A stretch of DNA of 37,935 nucleotides from Rhodocyclales bacterium RIFCSPLOWO2_02_FULL_63_24 (lineage in GTDB: Bacteria > Pseudomonadota > Gammaproteobacteria > Burkholderiales > Rhodocyclaceae): assembly GCA_001828935.1 (NCBI GenBank), contig MHZX01000061.1:3391-41325 (forward strand). The letters run 5' to 3'. Position numbers and translations under genes: made by a program. Position 1 is the stretch's first letter. Each line of letters opens with the position of its first letter. Positions 24,379 through 35,289 of the stretch are shown here, piece by piece. The notes under the pieces are model-generated. The model was not told the DNA's origin. It worked only from the letters and a program-made list of their open reading frames with translations, and did not search any database.

Positions 24379-25113
24379 TCAAAAGAGTTCGTTTTCCCTC
24401 AGGAAGCGCCACTGCCCCAAGGGCAAGTCTCCCAGGCGCACGCGACCGATGCGTACTCGTTTCAAGCCGGTCACGCGCAGGCCGACCAGTTCGCACATGC
24501 GTCGAATCTGCCGCTTGCGGCCCTCGGTCAGGACAAAGCGCAGCTGTTCAGGATTCGCCCAGGCGACCTTGGCTGGACGCAGCTTCTTGCCATCCAGTTC
24601 CAGTCCATGATTGAGCAGCGCAAGGCCGCGCTCGTCGAGCGTTCCTTCGACCCGCACCAGATATTCCTTCTCCACCTTCGAATCATCGCCGATCAGTTGT
24701 CGCGCGACGCGGCCATCTTGGGTCAGGACCAGCAATCCCGTGGAATCGATATCGAGCCGCCCTGCTGGAGCGAGGCCCTTCAGGTGCGAGGGCTGAAAGC
24801 GCTGACGGTCCCCTGCCATCTGGGTCTTCGTCGAGATCAGGCTCGCCGCCGGCTGATGGCCGTCCTCGGCCTGGCCGGACACAAAACCGATCGGCTTGTG
24901 CAGCAGGAGGGTGGCCTGCCGCGCCTGCGTCGCGCGCGCTTCCGGAGCCAGGGTAATCACCGCGTCGGCAGCGGCCCGTGTGCCGAGTTGAGTGACCCGC
25001 TGGCCATCGACAAACACCAATCCACGCTCGATATAAGCATCTGCCTCGCGGCGCGAGCACAGCCCGCGTTCAGCAAGAAGTTTTGAAACCCGGATTCCCT
25101 GCGTATCATTCAT
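24379..25113 (-). CDS. 23S rRNA pseudouridine synthase, RluF/RluB family
   Basis: 244 residues. An S4 RNA-binding domain ([24 protein letters not shown], residues 8-31) is followed by the RsuA/RluB/E/F catalytic domain with the active-site Asp121 in [11 protein letters not shown] and the C-terminal motif [11 protein letters not shown]. The ending [13 protein letters not shown] and the MCE variant of the last motif favour RluF (U2604) over RluB (U2605). The start is ATG 25113, where similarity begins. Its start is only 24 bases from that of rlmJ on the other strand. Confidence 0.88.
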   Translation of the reverse strand: MNDTQGIRVSKLLAERGLCSRREADAYIERGLVFVDGQRVTQLGTRAAADAVITLAPEARATQARQATLLLHKPIGFVSGQAEDGHQPAASLISTKTQMAGDRQRFQPSHLKGLAPAGRLDIDSTGLLVLTQDGRVARQLIGDDSKVEKEYLVRVEGTLDERGLALLNHGLELDGKKLRPAKVAWANPEQLRFVLTEGRKRQIRRMCELVGLRVTGLKRVRIGRVRLGDLPLGQWRFLRENELF

Positions 25114-25137
25114 GGTCGCGCATTCTATCCCGCTCCC

Positions 25138-26004
25138 ATGCTCAGCTATCGTCACGCCTACCACGCCGGCAACCACGCCGATGTCCTCAAGCACCTCGTG
25201 CTCATGCTTTGCATCGAACACATGAACAGCAAGGACAAGCCCTACACGGTGGTCGACACTCATGCGGGCGCGGGCTTCTATGCGCTTGATTCAGCGGAAG
25301 CCAAACGTACCGGGGAATACGTCGAAGGCATTGCACGGATATGGGAGCGCAAGGACCTGCCGCCCTCGCTCGCTAGGTATTTGGCCCTGGTGCGAGCCTT
25401 GAACGGCAGCGCCACGCTGCGTCGCTACCCCGGATCACCGCGCATCGCCGCCAACCTGATGCGGGACGCCCCTCAGGTGCGCGACACGCTGCGGCTGTGC
25501 GAACTCCACTCGACCGACTTCGCCTTGTTGCGCCGCCAATTCAAGGATGTCGGCCGTCACGTTGTCGTCGAACAGGCTGACGGCTTCGACGTGTTGAAAG
25601 CCGCATTGCCGCCGCCGTCACGACGGGGCCTGGTGCTGATCGACCCCTCCTACGAAATCAAGAGTGACTACATGAAGGTTGCTGGCGCAGTCAAGGATTG
25701 CTTGAAACGATTCGCCACCGGCACCTACCTGATCTGGCACCCGATGCTGCCCACGATCGAAGCCAATCATCTGCCGGGCAAACTGAAAAAGGCCGGCGCC
25801 AGCCACTGGCTGCACGCCACCTTGAGCGTGCGGGCGCCAGCCACCAAAGGTCGCGGCATGCACGGCAGCGGCATGTTCGTGATCAATCCGCCGTGGACGC
25901 TCGAAGCTGCGCTAAACCAGGCCCTCCCCTTCCTCGTCGGAACGCTGGCGCTGGATGACCACGCAGCCTGGCATATCGAAACTTTCGAGCAGGCGGCTAC
26001 TTAG
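25138..26004 (+). CDS. rlmJ: 23S rRNA (adenine-2030 N6)-methyltransferase
   Basis: 288 residues, SAM-dependent. The family N terminus [19 protein letters not shown] is complete, and the SAM-binding [13 protein letters not shown] is at residues 36-48. The catalytic DPPY motif reads DPSY (Asp169) here, a conservative change. [14 protein letters not shown] near the end is typical. The ATG sits 24 bases from the divergent rluF-like start, so both promoters must reach into the opposite gene. Confidence 0.94.
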   Translation: MLSYRHAYHAGNHADVLKHLVLMLCIEHMNSKDKPYTVVDTHAGAGFYALDSAEAKRTGEYVEGIARIWERKDLPPSLARYLALVRALNGSATLRRYPGSPRIAANLMRDAPQVRDTLRLCELHSTDFALLRRQFKDVGRHVVVEQADGFDVLKAALPPPSRRGLVLIDPSYEIKSDYMKVAGAVKDCLKRFATGTYLIWHPMLPTIEANHLPGKLKKAGASHWLHATLSVRAPATKGRGMHGSGMFVINPPWTLEAALNQALPFLVGTLALDDHAAWHIETFEQAAT

Positions 26005-26005
26005 T

Positions 26006-27625
26006 TCAATCGCTGAAAGCCAGGGCCGCAGCGCGCATTTGTTCGCTGACGGCAACCAGGGTTTCCGCCTCGGCCGCATTCTCCGCCGAACGCTCCCTTG
26101 CGCTGTCTGTCTCGCCGGCTATTGCTTCGACCTGGGCCGCCATGTTCTGCGAGGCCATCCCCTGCTCCGCCAACGACGCCGCGATTTCCTTGACGGCCAC
26201 GATCACCCGCGCCGATTCGCCGCGAATGCTGGCAATCGAATCCGAGGCGGCACTCGCCAGCCCCGCCGCAACGGAAACGCGGCTGACCGCATCGCCAATG
26301 CTGCCCGTGATCGCATTCGTACCAGACTGAATCTTGCTGATGACATCAGCGATCTGGCTGGTAGATTGGGCAGTCCGCTCGGCGAGTTTGCGTACCTCGT
26401 CGGCAACCACTGCGAATCCACGACCCGACTCGCCAGCACGCGCCGCCTCGATGGCAGCGTTCAGGGCCAGCAGATTGGTCTGGTCGGCAATTTCGCGAAT
26501 GACCTGGACAATCTGGCTGATTTCGCCGGAGCGCGCGCCCAGCGATTCGATTTGAGTGGCCGAGTCCTTGACCGCGGCCACGATTTCGTCCAGCGCCCGA
26601 GCCGCCTCCTGGATCACTTTCGCCCCCTCGTCGGCCAACCGGCCGCCATTGCCGGTGATTTCCTCAGCCAGGCGGGCATTGTCGGCAATCGAGCGAACCG
26701 ATACCGCGAGCTCCTCGGTAGCGGCGGCGATGCCCTCTGCCGTTGCAGCCTGACGTTCCGCGGTGGCTTTGGCCCGCCCAGCCCGCTCGAGTAACTTCCC
26801 CGCAGACCCGCTCAAGGTCACGGCACCGCCCTTGATATCCGCAACCAGACGCTGCAAATTGGTTCGCATTTGCGCCAACGCAAGCAACATTCCAGCTTGG
26901 GCCGCATCCAGTACCGGGTTGTACCCCAGGTCGCCCTCGGCGATACGGTGCACCGCCGCCATGGCCGCGGCCGGTTCCCCCCCCAGCATCCGCAGCAGCG
27001 CCCGGTAAAGCAGCCAGCCGGAAATCGTGGCCAACAGCGCTACGCCTCCTCCCAGGAGCAGACTGATCAGACGCGCAAAACGGATGCTCGCCTCGGTTTC
27101 CTCCGCAGTCGCGGCCATGCGCTGCCTGACCTCCGTCTCCAGTTTTTCCAATTCAACGTTCAGCGCCTCGGCACGGGCGTCAAAACCGTCGTTGGCGGTC
27201 TTCATGATTGCGTTGCCGGCTTCCCGGCCACTGCTCACGTAGGCCTCGGCCATCCGAATTCCCACTGCGTGAAACTGTCCGAGGCGGGTTTCGATCGAGG
27301 TGACCCGCGACACGGTATCCGGCAGCAACCGGGCCAAGTCGGCGACGTTGCGGCGAGCGCCGCCAAGATGTTGTTCCGCGGCCTTCAAGCCTTCGCGATC
27401 GCCGGTCGCGGACACGTCGGAAATGAATTGCTGGACCTGAACAACGTGAAAACGCGCCTCCAGCATTGCCAGGATGGCCTTCTGCGTCACCTCGTGCTCG
27501 TGGCGGGTAACCTCGATGCCGCGCGTAAAGCCGTTCCACACCACCCCAAGCAGGATCGCCACAAGAAGCACCGTAAATGCCGACGATATGGCAATGATCT
27601 TTCTAACCGTCATGGACGCAAGCAT
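26006..27625 (-). CDS. Methyl-accepting chemotaxis protein under riboswitch control
   Basis: 539 residues. Membrane helix 1 (about 8-30) is followed by a periplasmic helical ligand domain (31-183, with [14 protein letters not shown]), helix 2 (184-208), HAMP (about 208-262), and the signalling domain with hairpin tip [39 protein letters not shown]. Adaptation-type Glu/Gln/Ala heptads flank the tip. No CheR/CheB pentapeptide at the C terminus. The ligand is unknown. The start is ATG 27625, with AGGGGAG six bases upstream; ATG 27613 is a weaker choice. The long leader carries a c-di-GMP-I-type riboswitch. Confidence 0.95.
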   Translation of the reverse strand: MLASMTVRKIIAISSAFTVLLVAILLGVVWNGFTRGIEVTRHEHEVTQKAILAMLEARFHVVQVQQFISDVSATGDREGLKAAEQHLGGARRNVADLARLLPDTVSRVTSIETRLGQFHAVGIRMAEAYVSSGREAGNAIMKTANDGFDARAEALNVELEKLETEVRQRMAATAEETEASIRFARLISLLLGGGVALLATISGWLLYRALLRMLGGEPAAAMAAVHRIAEGDLGYNPVLDAAQAGMLLALAQMRTNLQRLVADIKGGAVTLSGSAGKLLERAGRAKATAERQAATAEGIAAATEELAVSVRSIADNARLAEEITGNGGRLADEGAKVIQEAARALDEIVAAVKDSATQIESLGARSGEISQIVQVIREIADQTNLLALNAAIEAARAGESGRGFAVVADEVRKLAERTAQSTSQIADVISKIQSGTNAITGSIGDAVSRVSVAAGLASAASDSIASIRGESARVIVAVKEIAASLAEQGMASQNMAAQVEAIAGETDSARERSAENAAEAETLVAVSEQMRAAALAFSD

Positions 27626-27631
27626 CGACTT

Positions 27632-27735
27632 CTCCCCTTTACACTCGAGTGACAGGGAGCTGGCGGTCGTCGCGCCACCAAAGTCGACGTACAACGATTG
27701 AACCCGGTGGAACAAGCCAATAGCAAGCCTCCCTG
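27632..27735 (-). promoter_or_regulatory. Expression platform: SD, anti-SD and anti-anti-SD of the MCP mRNA
   Basis: Three short elements on the minus strand can pair in two exclusive ways. CAGGGAG (27735-27729), right after the aptamer, pairs perfectly over seven bases with CTCCCTG (27659-27653). CTCCC of the second element also pairs with GGGAG inside the Shine-Dalgarno AGGGGAG (27638-27632), enclosing the small palindrome CACTCGAGTG (27651-27642). This is the layout of a translational switch. No U-run terminator is present. Confidence 0.5.
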
Positions 27736-27816
27736 GCGGTTCCCCGATCGTGGGCCAATGGCCTTTAGACTGGAACTTTGCGCCCCCGGCCTTTCGCCCG
27801 GGGTTGCCCTGAACAG
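27736..27816 (-). ncRNA. c-di-GMP-I (GEMM-I) riboswitch aptamer
   Basis: Read on the minus strand, conserved GEMM elements occur in order. AGGGCAAC (27810-27803) is followed by a G-C stem 27803-27798/27789-27784 capped by a GAAA tetraloop (27795-27792). The signature GCGCAAAG comes next (27783-27776), then a second hairpin closed by GTTCC (27776-27772) and GGAAC (27743-27739). That hairpin contains TCTAAA (27769-27764), comparable to the tetraloop receptor CCUAAA of Vibrio Vc2, and a GGCC-ATT-GGCC tip. CGGGGAACCG (27746-27737) matches the conserved 3' part of Vc2. The GG before CAA favours c-di-GMP over cGAMP. MCP genes are a classic location. Confidence 0.85.
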
Positions 27817-27848
27817 ACTCCGATCTACGCCGGAGTATCTTTTATTCT

Positions 27849-27854
27849 ATTATA
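27849..27854 (-). promoter_or_regulatory. -10 box of the MCP transcript
   Basis: A perfect TATAAT on the minus strand in an AT-rich patch just after the acetoacetyl-CoA synthetase stop; transcription would start near 27841 and give a leader of about 215 bases. A TTGAAT lies too close (13 bases) to be a normal -35. A 6-base hairpin ACTCCG/CGGAGT (27817-27836) comes first in the transcript. Confidence 0.55.
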
Positions 27855-27869
27855 TTAGACATAAAACAT

Positions 27870-29861
<1,992 letters not shown>

Positions 29862-29886
29862 GTTCAATCCCTGTTCTCGGTGGGTG

Positions 29887-30294
29887 CTACAAACAACTCG
29901 CGCGCATGGCATCGGGCAGGGGAATCGATTTCCCCGTCGAGGGATTGATCCACACCAGCTTGGCCGCGCCTTCAGCGTAGATGCGCTCGTCGCCGACCAG
30001 GCGCATTTCGTAATAGGTCGGCACGCTGCTGCGCCCCGGCGCGCCGCAGAACATGCGGCAGTCGACGCTGCCCGGATAGGTGAAGGGAATCAGAAAGGTG
30101 CAACTCGCATTGACGATGACCGGGCCTTCGGTCTGCGTCGCCGAAGTACCGAAACCGAAAGTCTCCAGCCATTCAATGCGCGCCTGTTCCATGTAGCGGA
30201 AATAGACCGTGTTATTGACGTGCCCCATGGCGTCCTGATCGCCCCAGCGAATCGGCATTTGGTTGCTGTACACGAGCTTGCGATGGTGTTCCAT
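29887..30294 (-). CDS. Hotdog-fold acyl-CoA thioesterase (4HBT/YbgC-like)
   Basis: 135 residues, single hotdog domain. The motif [21 protein letters not shown] carries the catalytic-type Asp21, and Glu/Thr-rich beta strands follow. Hydrolysis of a short or medium acyl-CoA is expected; the substrate cannot be told. It is upstream of and in the same direction as acetoacetyl-CoA synthetase, 25 bases apart, so the two likely share an mRNA. Divergent from the ETF-QO gene. Confidence 0.88.
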   Translation of the reverse strand: MEHHRKLVYSNQMPIRWGDQDAMGHVNNTVYFRYMEQARIEWLETFGFGTSATQTEGPVIVNASCTFLIPFTYPGSVDCRMFCGAPGRSSVPTYYEMRLVGDERIYAEGAAKLVWINPSTGKSIPLPDAMRASCL

Positions 30295-30332
30295 GGGGGT
30301 GAAGTCCGAGGTGTTATAGAAGACTTCAAGAT

Positions 30333-30338
30333 TATAAT
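30333..30338 (+). promoter_or_regulatory. Candidate -10 box of the ETF-QO gene
   Basis: A perfect TATAAT in the 75-base gap between the divergent thioesterase and ETF-QO genes, 32 bases before the ATG. The -35 is poor. Confidence 0.4.
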
Positions 30339-30369
30339 CTCGCGATCAAATCAATCGATCGGGGTCAGC

Positions 30370-32001
30370 ATGCAGCGCGAAGCAATGGAGTTCGATGTCG
30401 TCATCGTGGGCGGTGGCCCGGCGGGACTTGCCGCGGCGATCCGCCTCAAGCAGATCAATGCCGAGATCAACGTCTGCCTGATCGAGAAAGGCTCGGAAAT
30501 CGGCGCCCATATCCTCTCCGGCGCGGTCATGGATCCGCGTGCGCTGACCGAGTTGATTCCCGACTGGCAGGCGCAGGGTGCGCCGATGGATACGGCGGTC
30601 AGCCGCGACCGCTTCGCCTTCCTGACCCAGCACGGTTTTGTCGACCTGCCCACCCTGCTGCTACCGGGCTGCTTCCAGAACCACGGCAACTACATCATCA
30701 GCCTCGGCCAGATGTGCCGCTGGTTGGGCGCCCAGGCCGAGGCGCTGGGCGTCGAAATCTACCCCGGCTTTGCCGGTGCCGAGGTGCTCTACGACGATCA
30801 GGGCGCGGTGCGTGGGGTGGCTACTGGCGACATGGGCGTCGGCCGCGACGGCCAGCCCACCGCCAATCATCAGCCGGGCATGGAATTGCTTGCCAAGTAC
30901 ACCCTGTTTGCCGAAGGCTGCCGCGGCCACCTCGGCAAGCAGATCGAGGAAAAGTTCAAGCTGCGCGCCGCATCCGATCCGCAGACCTACGCCATCGGCA
31001 TCAAGGAACTCTGGGAGATCGATCCCGAGCAGCACGAGAAAGGCCTGGTGATGCACACCTTCGGCTGGCCGATGAAATCCGACACCTACGGTGGCGGCTT
31101 CATCTACCACTTCGGCGAGAACCTGGTGTCCCTCGGCCTGGTGGTCGGCCTCGGCTACAAGAATCCCTTCCTCTCGCCCTTCGAGGAAATGCAGCGCATG
31201 AAGACCCATCCGCAGATCGCGCCGCTGTTCAAGGGGGGCAAGCGCCTGGCGTACGGCGCACGCGCGCTGGCAGCAGGCGGCCTGCAGTCGCTGCCGAAGC
31301 TCGACTTCCCCGGCGGGGCGCTGCTCGGCGACGACGCCGGCCTGCTGGTCGCCTCGCGCATCAAGGGTAGCCACGCCGCGATCAAGAGCGGCATGCTGGC
31401 TGCCGAGGCCGCTGCCGCGGCGCTGGCCGCCGGCCGTGCCAATGACGCGTTGACGGCCTACCCGGAAGCCTTCCGCGCATCCTGGCTGTACGACGAACTC
31501 CACACCGCGCGCAACTTCAAGCCCTGGATGGCGAAAGGCCTATGGACCGGCTCGGTGATGTTCGGCATCGATCAGGTGCTGCTGCGCGGCAAGGCGCCGT
31601 GGACGCTGCACAACTCCGCGGATCACCTGAAGCTCAAGCCGGCGGCCGAATGCAAGCCGATCGCCTACCCGAAGCCCGACGGCGTGCTGACTTTCGATCG
31701 GCTCTCGTCGGTTTTTCTTTCGAATACCAATCACGAGGAAGACCAGCCCTGCCACCTGCAACTCAAGAATGCGGACGTACCGATCAGCACCAATCTGGCG
31801 CTCTACGACGCCCCCGAGCAGCGCTATTGCCCCGCTGGCGTGTACGAGATCGTGCGCGACGACACCGGGAGCAATCCGCGCCTGCAGATCAACGCGCAGA
31901 ACTGCGTGCACTGCAAGACCTGCGACATCAAGGATCCGACGCAGAACATCAACTGGGTGGTGCCGCAAGGCGGCGAGGGACCGATTTACCAGCAGATGTA
32001 A
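30370..32001 (+). CDS. Electron transfer flavoprotein-ubiquinone oxidoreductase
   Basis: 543 residues, a membrane-associated flavoprotein. It passes electrons from ETF, reduced by acyl-CoA dehydrogenases, to ubiquinone. The FAD site VVIVGGGPAGLAAAIRL lies at residues 10-26. The ETF-QO core includes GSEIGAHILSGAV and the KGSHAAIKSGMLAAEAA helix. The C-terminal 4Fe-4S cluster is held by Cys487, Cys512, Cys515 and Cys518 (NCVHCKTCDIKDPTQNINW). The start is ATG 30370; MEFDVV at 30385 is an alternative. It fits with etfA and the acyl-CoA dehydrogenase further right. Confidence 0.96.
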   Translation: MQREAMEFDVVIVGGGPAGLAAAIRLKQINAEINVCLIEKGSEIGAHILSGAVMDPRALTELIPDWQAQGAPMDTAVSRDRFAFLTQHGFVDLPTLLLPGCFQNHGNYIISLGQMCRWLGAQAEALGVEIYPGFAGAEVLYDDQGAVRGVATGDMGVGRDGQPTANHQPGMELLAKYTLFAEGCRGHLGKQIEEKFKLRAASDPQTYAIGIKELWEIDPEQHEKGLVMHTFGWPMKSDTYGGGFIYHFGENLVSLGLVVGLGYKNPFLSPFEEMQRMKTHPQIAPLFKGGKRLAYGARALAAGGLQSLPKLDFPGGALLGDDAGLLVASRIKGSHAAIKSGMLAAEAAAAALAAGRANDALTAYPEAFRASWLYDELHTARNFKPWMAKGLWTGSVMFGIDQVLLRGKAPWTLHNSADHLKLKPAAECKPIAYPKPDGVLTFDRLSSVFLSNTNHEEDQPCHLQLKNADVPISTNLALYDAPEQRYCPAGVYEIVRDDTGSNPRLQINAQNCVHCKTCDIKDPTQNINWVVPQGGEGPIYQQM

Positions 32002-32049
32002 GGTAAGCGACGGACGACGGGCGCTCGCCAGTCCGCGTCAGTCCGGCGA

Positions 32050-33735
32050 TCACTGCGGCGGACTGGCACCGTTGAAAAACCGGTAGTTGCTGCGACCGCT
32101 CTGCTTGACCTGATACATGGCGGTGTCGGCATGTTTCAGCAGCTCGTCCATATCGCGGCTGTCGTCGGGATAAATGCTGATACCGATGCTGGGAGTGGAT
32201 ACCACCGCCCGCCCCTCCAGCTCGTAGGTCGGCGTCAATGCCTCCAGCAGCTTCCTGGCGACGATGGCCACATCCTCGATCTGTGCAATGTCCGGCACCA
32301 GCACGACGAATTCGTCACCACCCAGACGCGCGACCGTATCCACTGCACGCACATTGGCCCTCATGCGCAGTGCCGCTCCCTTCAGCAATTCGTCGCCAGC
32401 GCCATGCCCAAGAGTGTCGTTGACCTGTTTGAAGTGGTCCAGATCAAGGTACAGCAACGCCACCTTGCTCCCGAGGCGAATCGCCCGCTCGATCGCCTGA
32501 TCGAGCCGATCGAGCAGCAGGCAGCGATTCGGCATGCCGGTCAGCGCATCAAAATGGGCGAGGCGATCGAGCCGTTCCTCGACGGTCCGGCGTTCCGAAT
32601 TGTCGTAAAAAATTCCGACGTAGTGGGTCAGTTGCCCGCTTGGATTCCTGATCGCGCTGATCGACAGGTATTTCGGATAGATGCTGCCATCCTTGCGACG
32701 ATCCCAGACGTCGCCGTGCCAATGGTCGCTGGCGAGCAGCGTCGCCCACATGTGCTCGTAAAACGCCTGCTCGTGCCGGCCCGACTTGAGCATGCGTGGA
32801 TTGTTGCCCAGCGCTTCGTCCCGGCTGTAGCCCGTCAAGCGCGTGAACGCGGTATTGACCGAAATGATGGCGCCATCCATGCCGGTCACCACCATCGCGT
32901 GGTCGGTCGCCTCGAACGCCCTGGCGCAAAGCGCTGCGTGAGTTTCTTCGCGGTGCAGATCGGTCACATCCTCGCCGATGAGCACCGTGCATTTCACCCG
33001 ACCGGCGCCTTCCCGGAGGACCACCGCATGCCACGAAACATGATGGGACTGGTCATCGCTCGCCAATAACTCCGATTCGAACTCGGCCGGGAAATGCGCA
33101 TTCTGGGTCGATTCGGGATAGAGCAGTTCCAGCAAATCGCGATTGCCGGCGGCAAGATGACGTTCGAACAGTTTGCATCCCACGAGTTCGACGCCGCTGC
33201 GCTTCAGCAAGCGGCTCAGGCCCCCGTTCGAGAACTGCACATGTCCATGGGCGTCCAGCACCACCGCGATCAGGCGGGTCTGCTTGAGCAGGGAAATCAT
33301 GAGCCGGGCGGATTGCTCCAGTTCGGCTTCCCCTCCCTGGTAAGCGCTGACGTCGAAACACAGGCCAAGATATCCCGCGAAATCACCCTGCGGGGTGCTG
33401 CGCGGCATTCCCTGGTTCACAAACCAGCGAAACACCCCGTCTTCACGCAGGTAGCGATACAGGAGCTGGAACGGCTCCCGGCTACCTCGCGCCTCATCCA
33501 CGCCCCGCACCAGAACCTCGCGATCCTCCGGATGAACCCGATCCAGCCATCCCAGGCCCAATTCCTGCGATCTGTCGCGCCCGGTAAAGTCCGTCCAGGA
33601 AGGACTGACGAAGTCACACAGCCCGGCCGCGTCGCTGGTCCAGACCAACAGACGTGCGGGAAATGCAAGCAAGTGGAAATTCGCATCGACATCGGAGAAA
33701 GAGTGCTGGTCGGTCTGAGGGCCGCTTTTGTTCAT
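32050..33735 (-). CDS. Triple-PAS diguanylate cyclase
   Basis: 561 residues with no membrane helix. PAS1 (about 22-130, PAS_3-type with LLYRYLREDGVFRWF), PAS2 (about 150-255) and PAS3 (about 273-383, ISVNTAFTRLTGYSRDEALG) precede a GGDEF domain (about 393-555). The catalytic motif GGDEF is intact at 472-476. An I-site RxxD (RAVD, 463-466) lies exactly five residues before it, so it should make c-di-GMP and be product-inhibited. No EAL domain. The start is ATG 33735, with GGAG eight bases upstream; an upstream extension of 58 codons lacks support. Signal sensed unknown. Confidence 0.93.
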   Translation of the reverse strand: MNKSGPQTDQHSFSDVDANFHLLAFPARLLVWTSDAAGLCDFVSPSWTDFTGRDRSQELGLGWLDRVHPEDREVLVRGVDEARGSREPFQLLYRYLREDGVFRWFVNQGMPRSTPQGDFAGYLGLCFDVSAYQGGEAELEQSARLMISLLKQTRLIAVVLDAHGHVQFSNGGLSRLLKRSGVELVGCKLFERHLAAGNRDLLELLYPESTQNAHFPAEFESELLASDDQSHHVSWHAVVLREGAGRVKCTVLIGEDVTDLHREETHAALCARAFEATDHAMVVTGMDGAIISVNTAFTRLTGYSRDEALGNNPRMLKSGRHEQAFYEHMWATLLASDHWHGDVWDRRKDGSIYPKYLSISAIRNPSGQLTHYVGIFYDNSERRTVEERLDRLAHFDALTGMPNRCLLLDRLDQAIERAIRLGSKVALLYLDLDHFKQVNDTLGHGAGDELLKGAALRMRANVRAVDTVARLGGDEFVVLVPDIAQIEDVAIVARKLLEALTPTYELEGRAVVSTPSIGISIYPDDSRDMDELLKHADTAMYQVKQSGRSNYRFFNGASPPQ

Positions 33736-33829
33736 CTCGGTAACTCCGTTAACCGCTTGCGTGGGCTGACCAGCACCCGCCGATTGGGACTGCCGGGTGA
33801 TCGCTGCCGATCGCGCGAAACCCGCTCCC

Positions 33830-33858
33830 AGTCTAGCCTGCGGGAAACAAGGCAGCAA
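33830..33858 (-). promoter_or_regulatory. Promoter of the diguanylate cyclase gene
   Basis: TTGCTG (33858-33853), a 17-base spacer, TAGACT (33835-33830) on the minus strand; the leader would be about 88 bases. In the rest of the 248-base gap to the FimV-like gene I see no other structure that I can name. Confidence 0.5.
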
Positions 33859-33983
33859 GCGGATCGGCAGCGCGGAGCCGATGCGATATCCACGCATAAC
33901 CCTTACCACCGAGATGGATATATCTGCCGCTATGCCGTTCAGCTAGCGACACGCACATGGCGCGCGAAACCCGCGGCAGGCAA

Positions 33984-35273
33984 CTAACGCAGTGTCCCGG
34001 GCGGCAGGATGTCGTCGCGCTGGTCCGCCACGGCGTCAAAGGCGGAAGGCATGGGCGGCGTGCGACTGCTCGGCGCAGGAGTCGGCGCCGGCGACACGCC
34101 GGAGGAAGTCGCTCCCCGTGACGAAAGCCCTCCCGGAAAGTCGACGCCATCCGCGGCAAGCGACAGCGCCGCGACGGCCTTGCGGCGCGATATCCAGCTC
34201 AGCATCCCGGCGCCGGCCATGCCCGCGAGCAAGATCAGCAGCAGCAGTTGAATCGTGTCCTTGCGCTCTACCGATTCGCGCACGGTCTTCAGTTCGGATT
34301 CCAGCTGCGCGGTGCGCTGCCTTTCCGCAACCACCTGACGCTTCAGTTCCGCAAGATCCGCTTCGACCGACTTGATGCGCTCGGTCATTGCGATCTGCAC
34401 CATGATCTGCTGGTTCATCACCTCGATCAGGCGATCGATGGACTCGTTCAGTTCAGCCGTGCTCGGCCCCTTCGCCGCCGCCAAGCCTGCGGCGCCTATG
34501 ATCAAACGCCCCCGTCCGCGACCGGACTCCGGTTTCGGTTTCGAACCGACGGAAGGCGCCGATGTCTCACGTCGCGTCGCCGATCGCGAGCCGCCCCCCG
34601 CCTGCGTTGCCGCCGAGTCCAATTTCTGCGGCGCAGGCAGTCCGGGCGGTAACAGCAGTCGGGTACCGGCCGCCAGGCGCTGATCGAAGGCGACCTCCTC
34701 GCTGGCAAACAAATCCGGATTGGCCGCTGCCACGCGCCGGATGAAATTCACCCGGATACTGGAGTCGCCGGGATAGCGCTGACGTGAAAGCATGCGTAGC
34801 GAGGTGGATGACATCAAAACGATGCTGCGCTGGACGGCGGTTTCTGCCACTGCTTTCGGTGCGGCGGATGGCGCCTCACCGTTGACGGTCGCAGGCGCCT
34901 CGGCGCGAACCGGGAGAACCGGCACCGCGCTTGGCGCAGGTTCGGCCAGGATCACGAAGCTGCGTTCGAAAGGACTCGAGCATCCCAGACGGATGCGAAA
35001 CTGGAGTATCGGCAGGTTGAGCGCCCGTGCCGTGGATAGATGCAGTCGATCGCCCTCGACCTTGATACGAATGTTGCCTTGGCCCTCGTCGTCGCCCTCG
35101 GCCTGCAGGCTTGCGCATGCGGTTTGCGCCGGATCGCCCTGGGATCCCAGGATCGGAATCGTGAGCTGCAACGGGAGACCGATGACGGCCCGCCCCTCGG
35201 CCTCGCCGAGGCCCAGTGCGAAGGCGGAACCGGTGCAGAAAAATACGGCGAGAGCGGAAAGCAAATACTTCAT
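33984..35273 (-). CDS. Short FimV-like protein
   Basis: 429 residues. A signal peptide (1-19, ending SAFA) is followed by the FimV N-terminal signature ALGLGEAEGRAVIGLPLQLTI. A LysM-like segment follows (about 157-212, SLRMLSRQRYPGD...RVNFIRRVAAANPDLF...LLLPPG). Then come a basic linker, a coiled coil (about 272-337), one membrane helix (341-361, LLLLILLAGMAGAGMLSWI) and a Pro/Ser-rich cytoplasmic tail. FimV/HubP proteins are polar organisers of pili, flagella and signalling. This one is about half the usual size and lacks the C-terminal TPR-type FimV domain. The start is ATG 35273 at the signal peptide. Confidence 0.8.
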   Translation of the reverse strand: MKYLLSALAVFFCTGSAFALGLGEAEGRAVIGLPLQLTIPILGSQGDPAQTACASLQAEGDDEGQGNIRIKVEGDRLHLSTARALNLPILQFRIRLGCSSPFERSFVILAEPAPSAVPVLPVRAEAPATVNGEAPSAAPKAVAETAVQRSIVLMSSTSLRMLSRQRYPGDSSIRVNFIRRVAAANPDLFASEEVAFDQRLAAGTRLLLPPGLPAPQKLDSAATQAGGGSRSATRRETSAPSVGSKPKPESGRGRGRLIIGAAGLAAAKGPSTAELNESIDRLIEVMNQQIMVQIAMTERIKSVEADLAELKRQVVAERQRTAQLESELKTVRESVERKDTIQLLLLILLAGMAGAGMLSWISRRKAVAALSLAADGVDFPGGLSSRGATSSGVSPAPTPAPSSRTPPMPSAFDAVADQRDDILPPGTLR

Positions 35274-35289
35274 GGTCTCGCCAACTGTA

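Noticed and set aside
27817..27836. ACTCCG/CGGAGT hairpin followed by T-rich sequence on the plus strand, considered as a terminator
   Set aside because: No plus-strand gene leads into it. In the minus direction it is the first hairpin of the MCP leader and has no trailing T-run.
27781..27840. Flagellar sigma-28 promoter for the MCP gene
   Set aside because: TAAAAGAT with an 11-base gap is followed by GATCGGAG, which does not match GCCGATAA; the upstream TATAAT is better.
33736..33909. 58-codon N-terminal extension of the diguanylate cyclase
   Set aside because: It covers the predicted promoter and lacks domain content; ATG 33735 has a good ribosome site.
33736..33983. Second riboswitch upstream of the diguanylate cyclase
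   Set aside because: I searched for GGGCAA and GCAAAG-type elements and found none; only a promoter and a minor CACCCG/CGGGTG pairing are visible.
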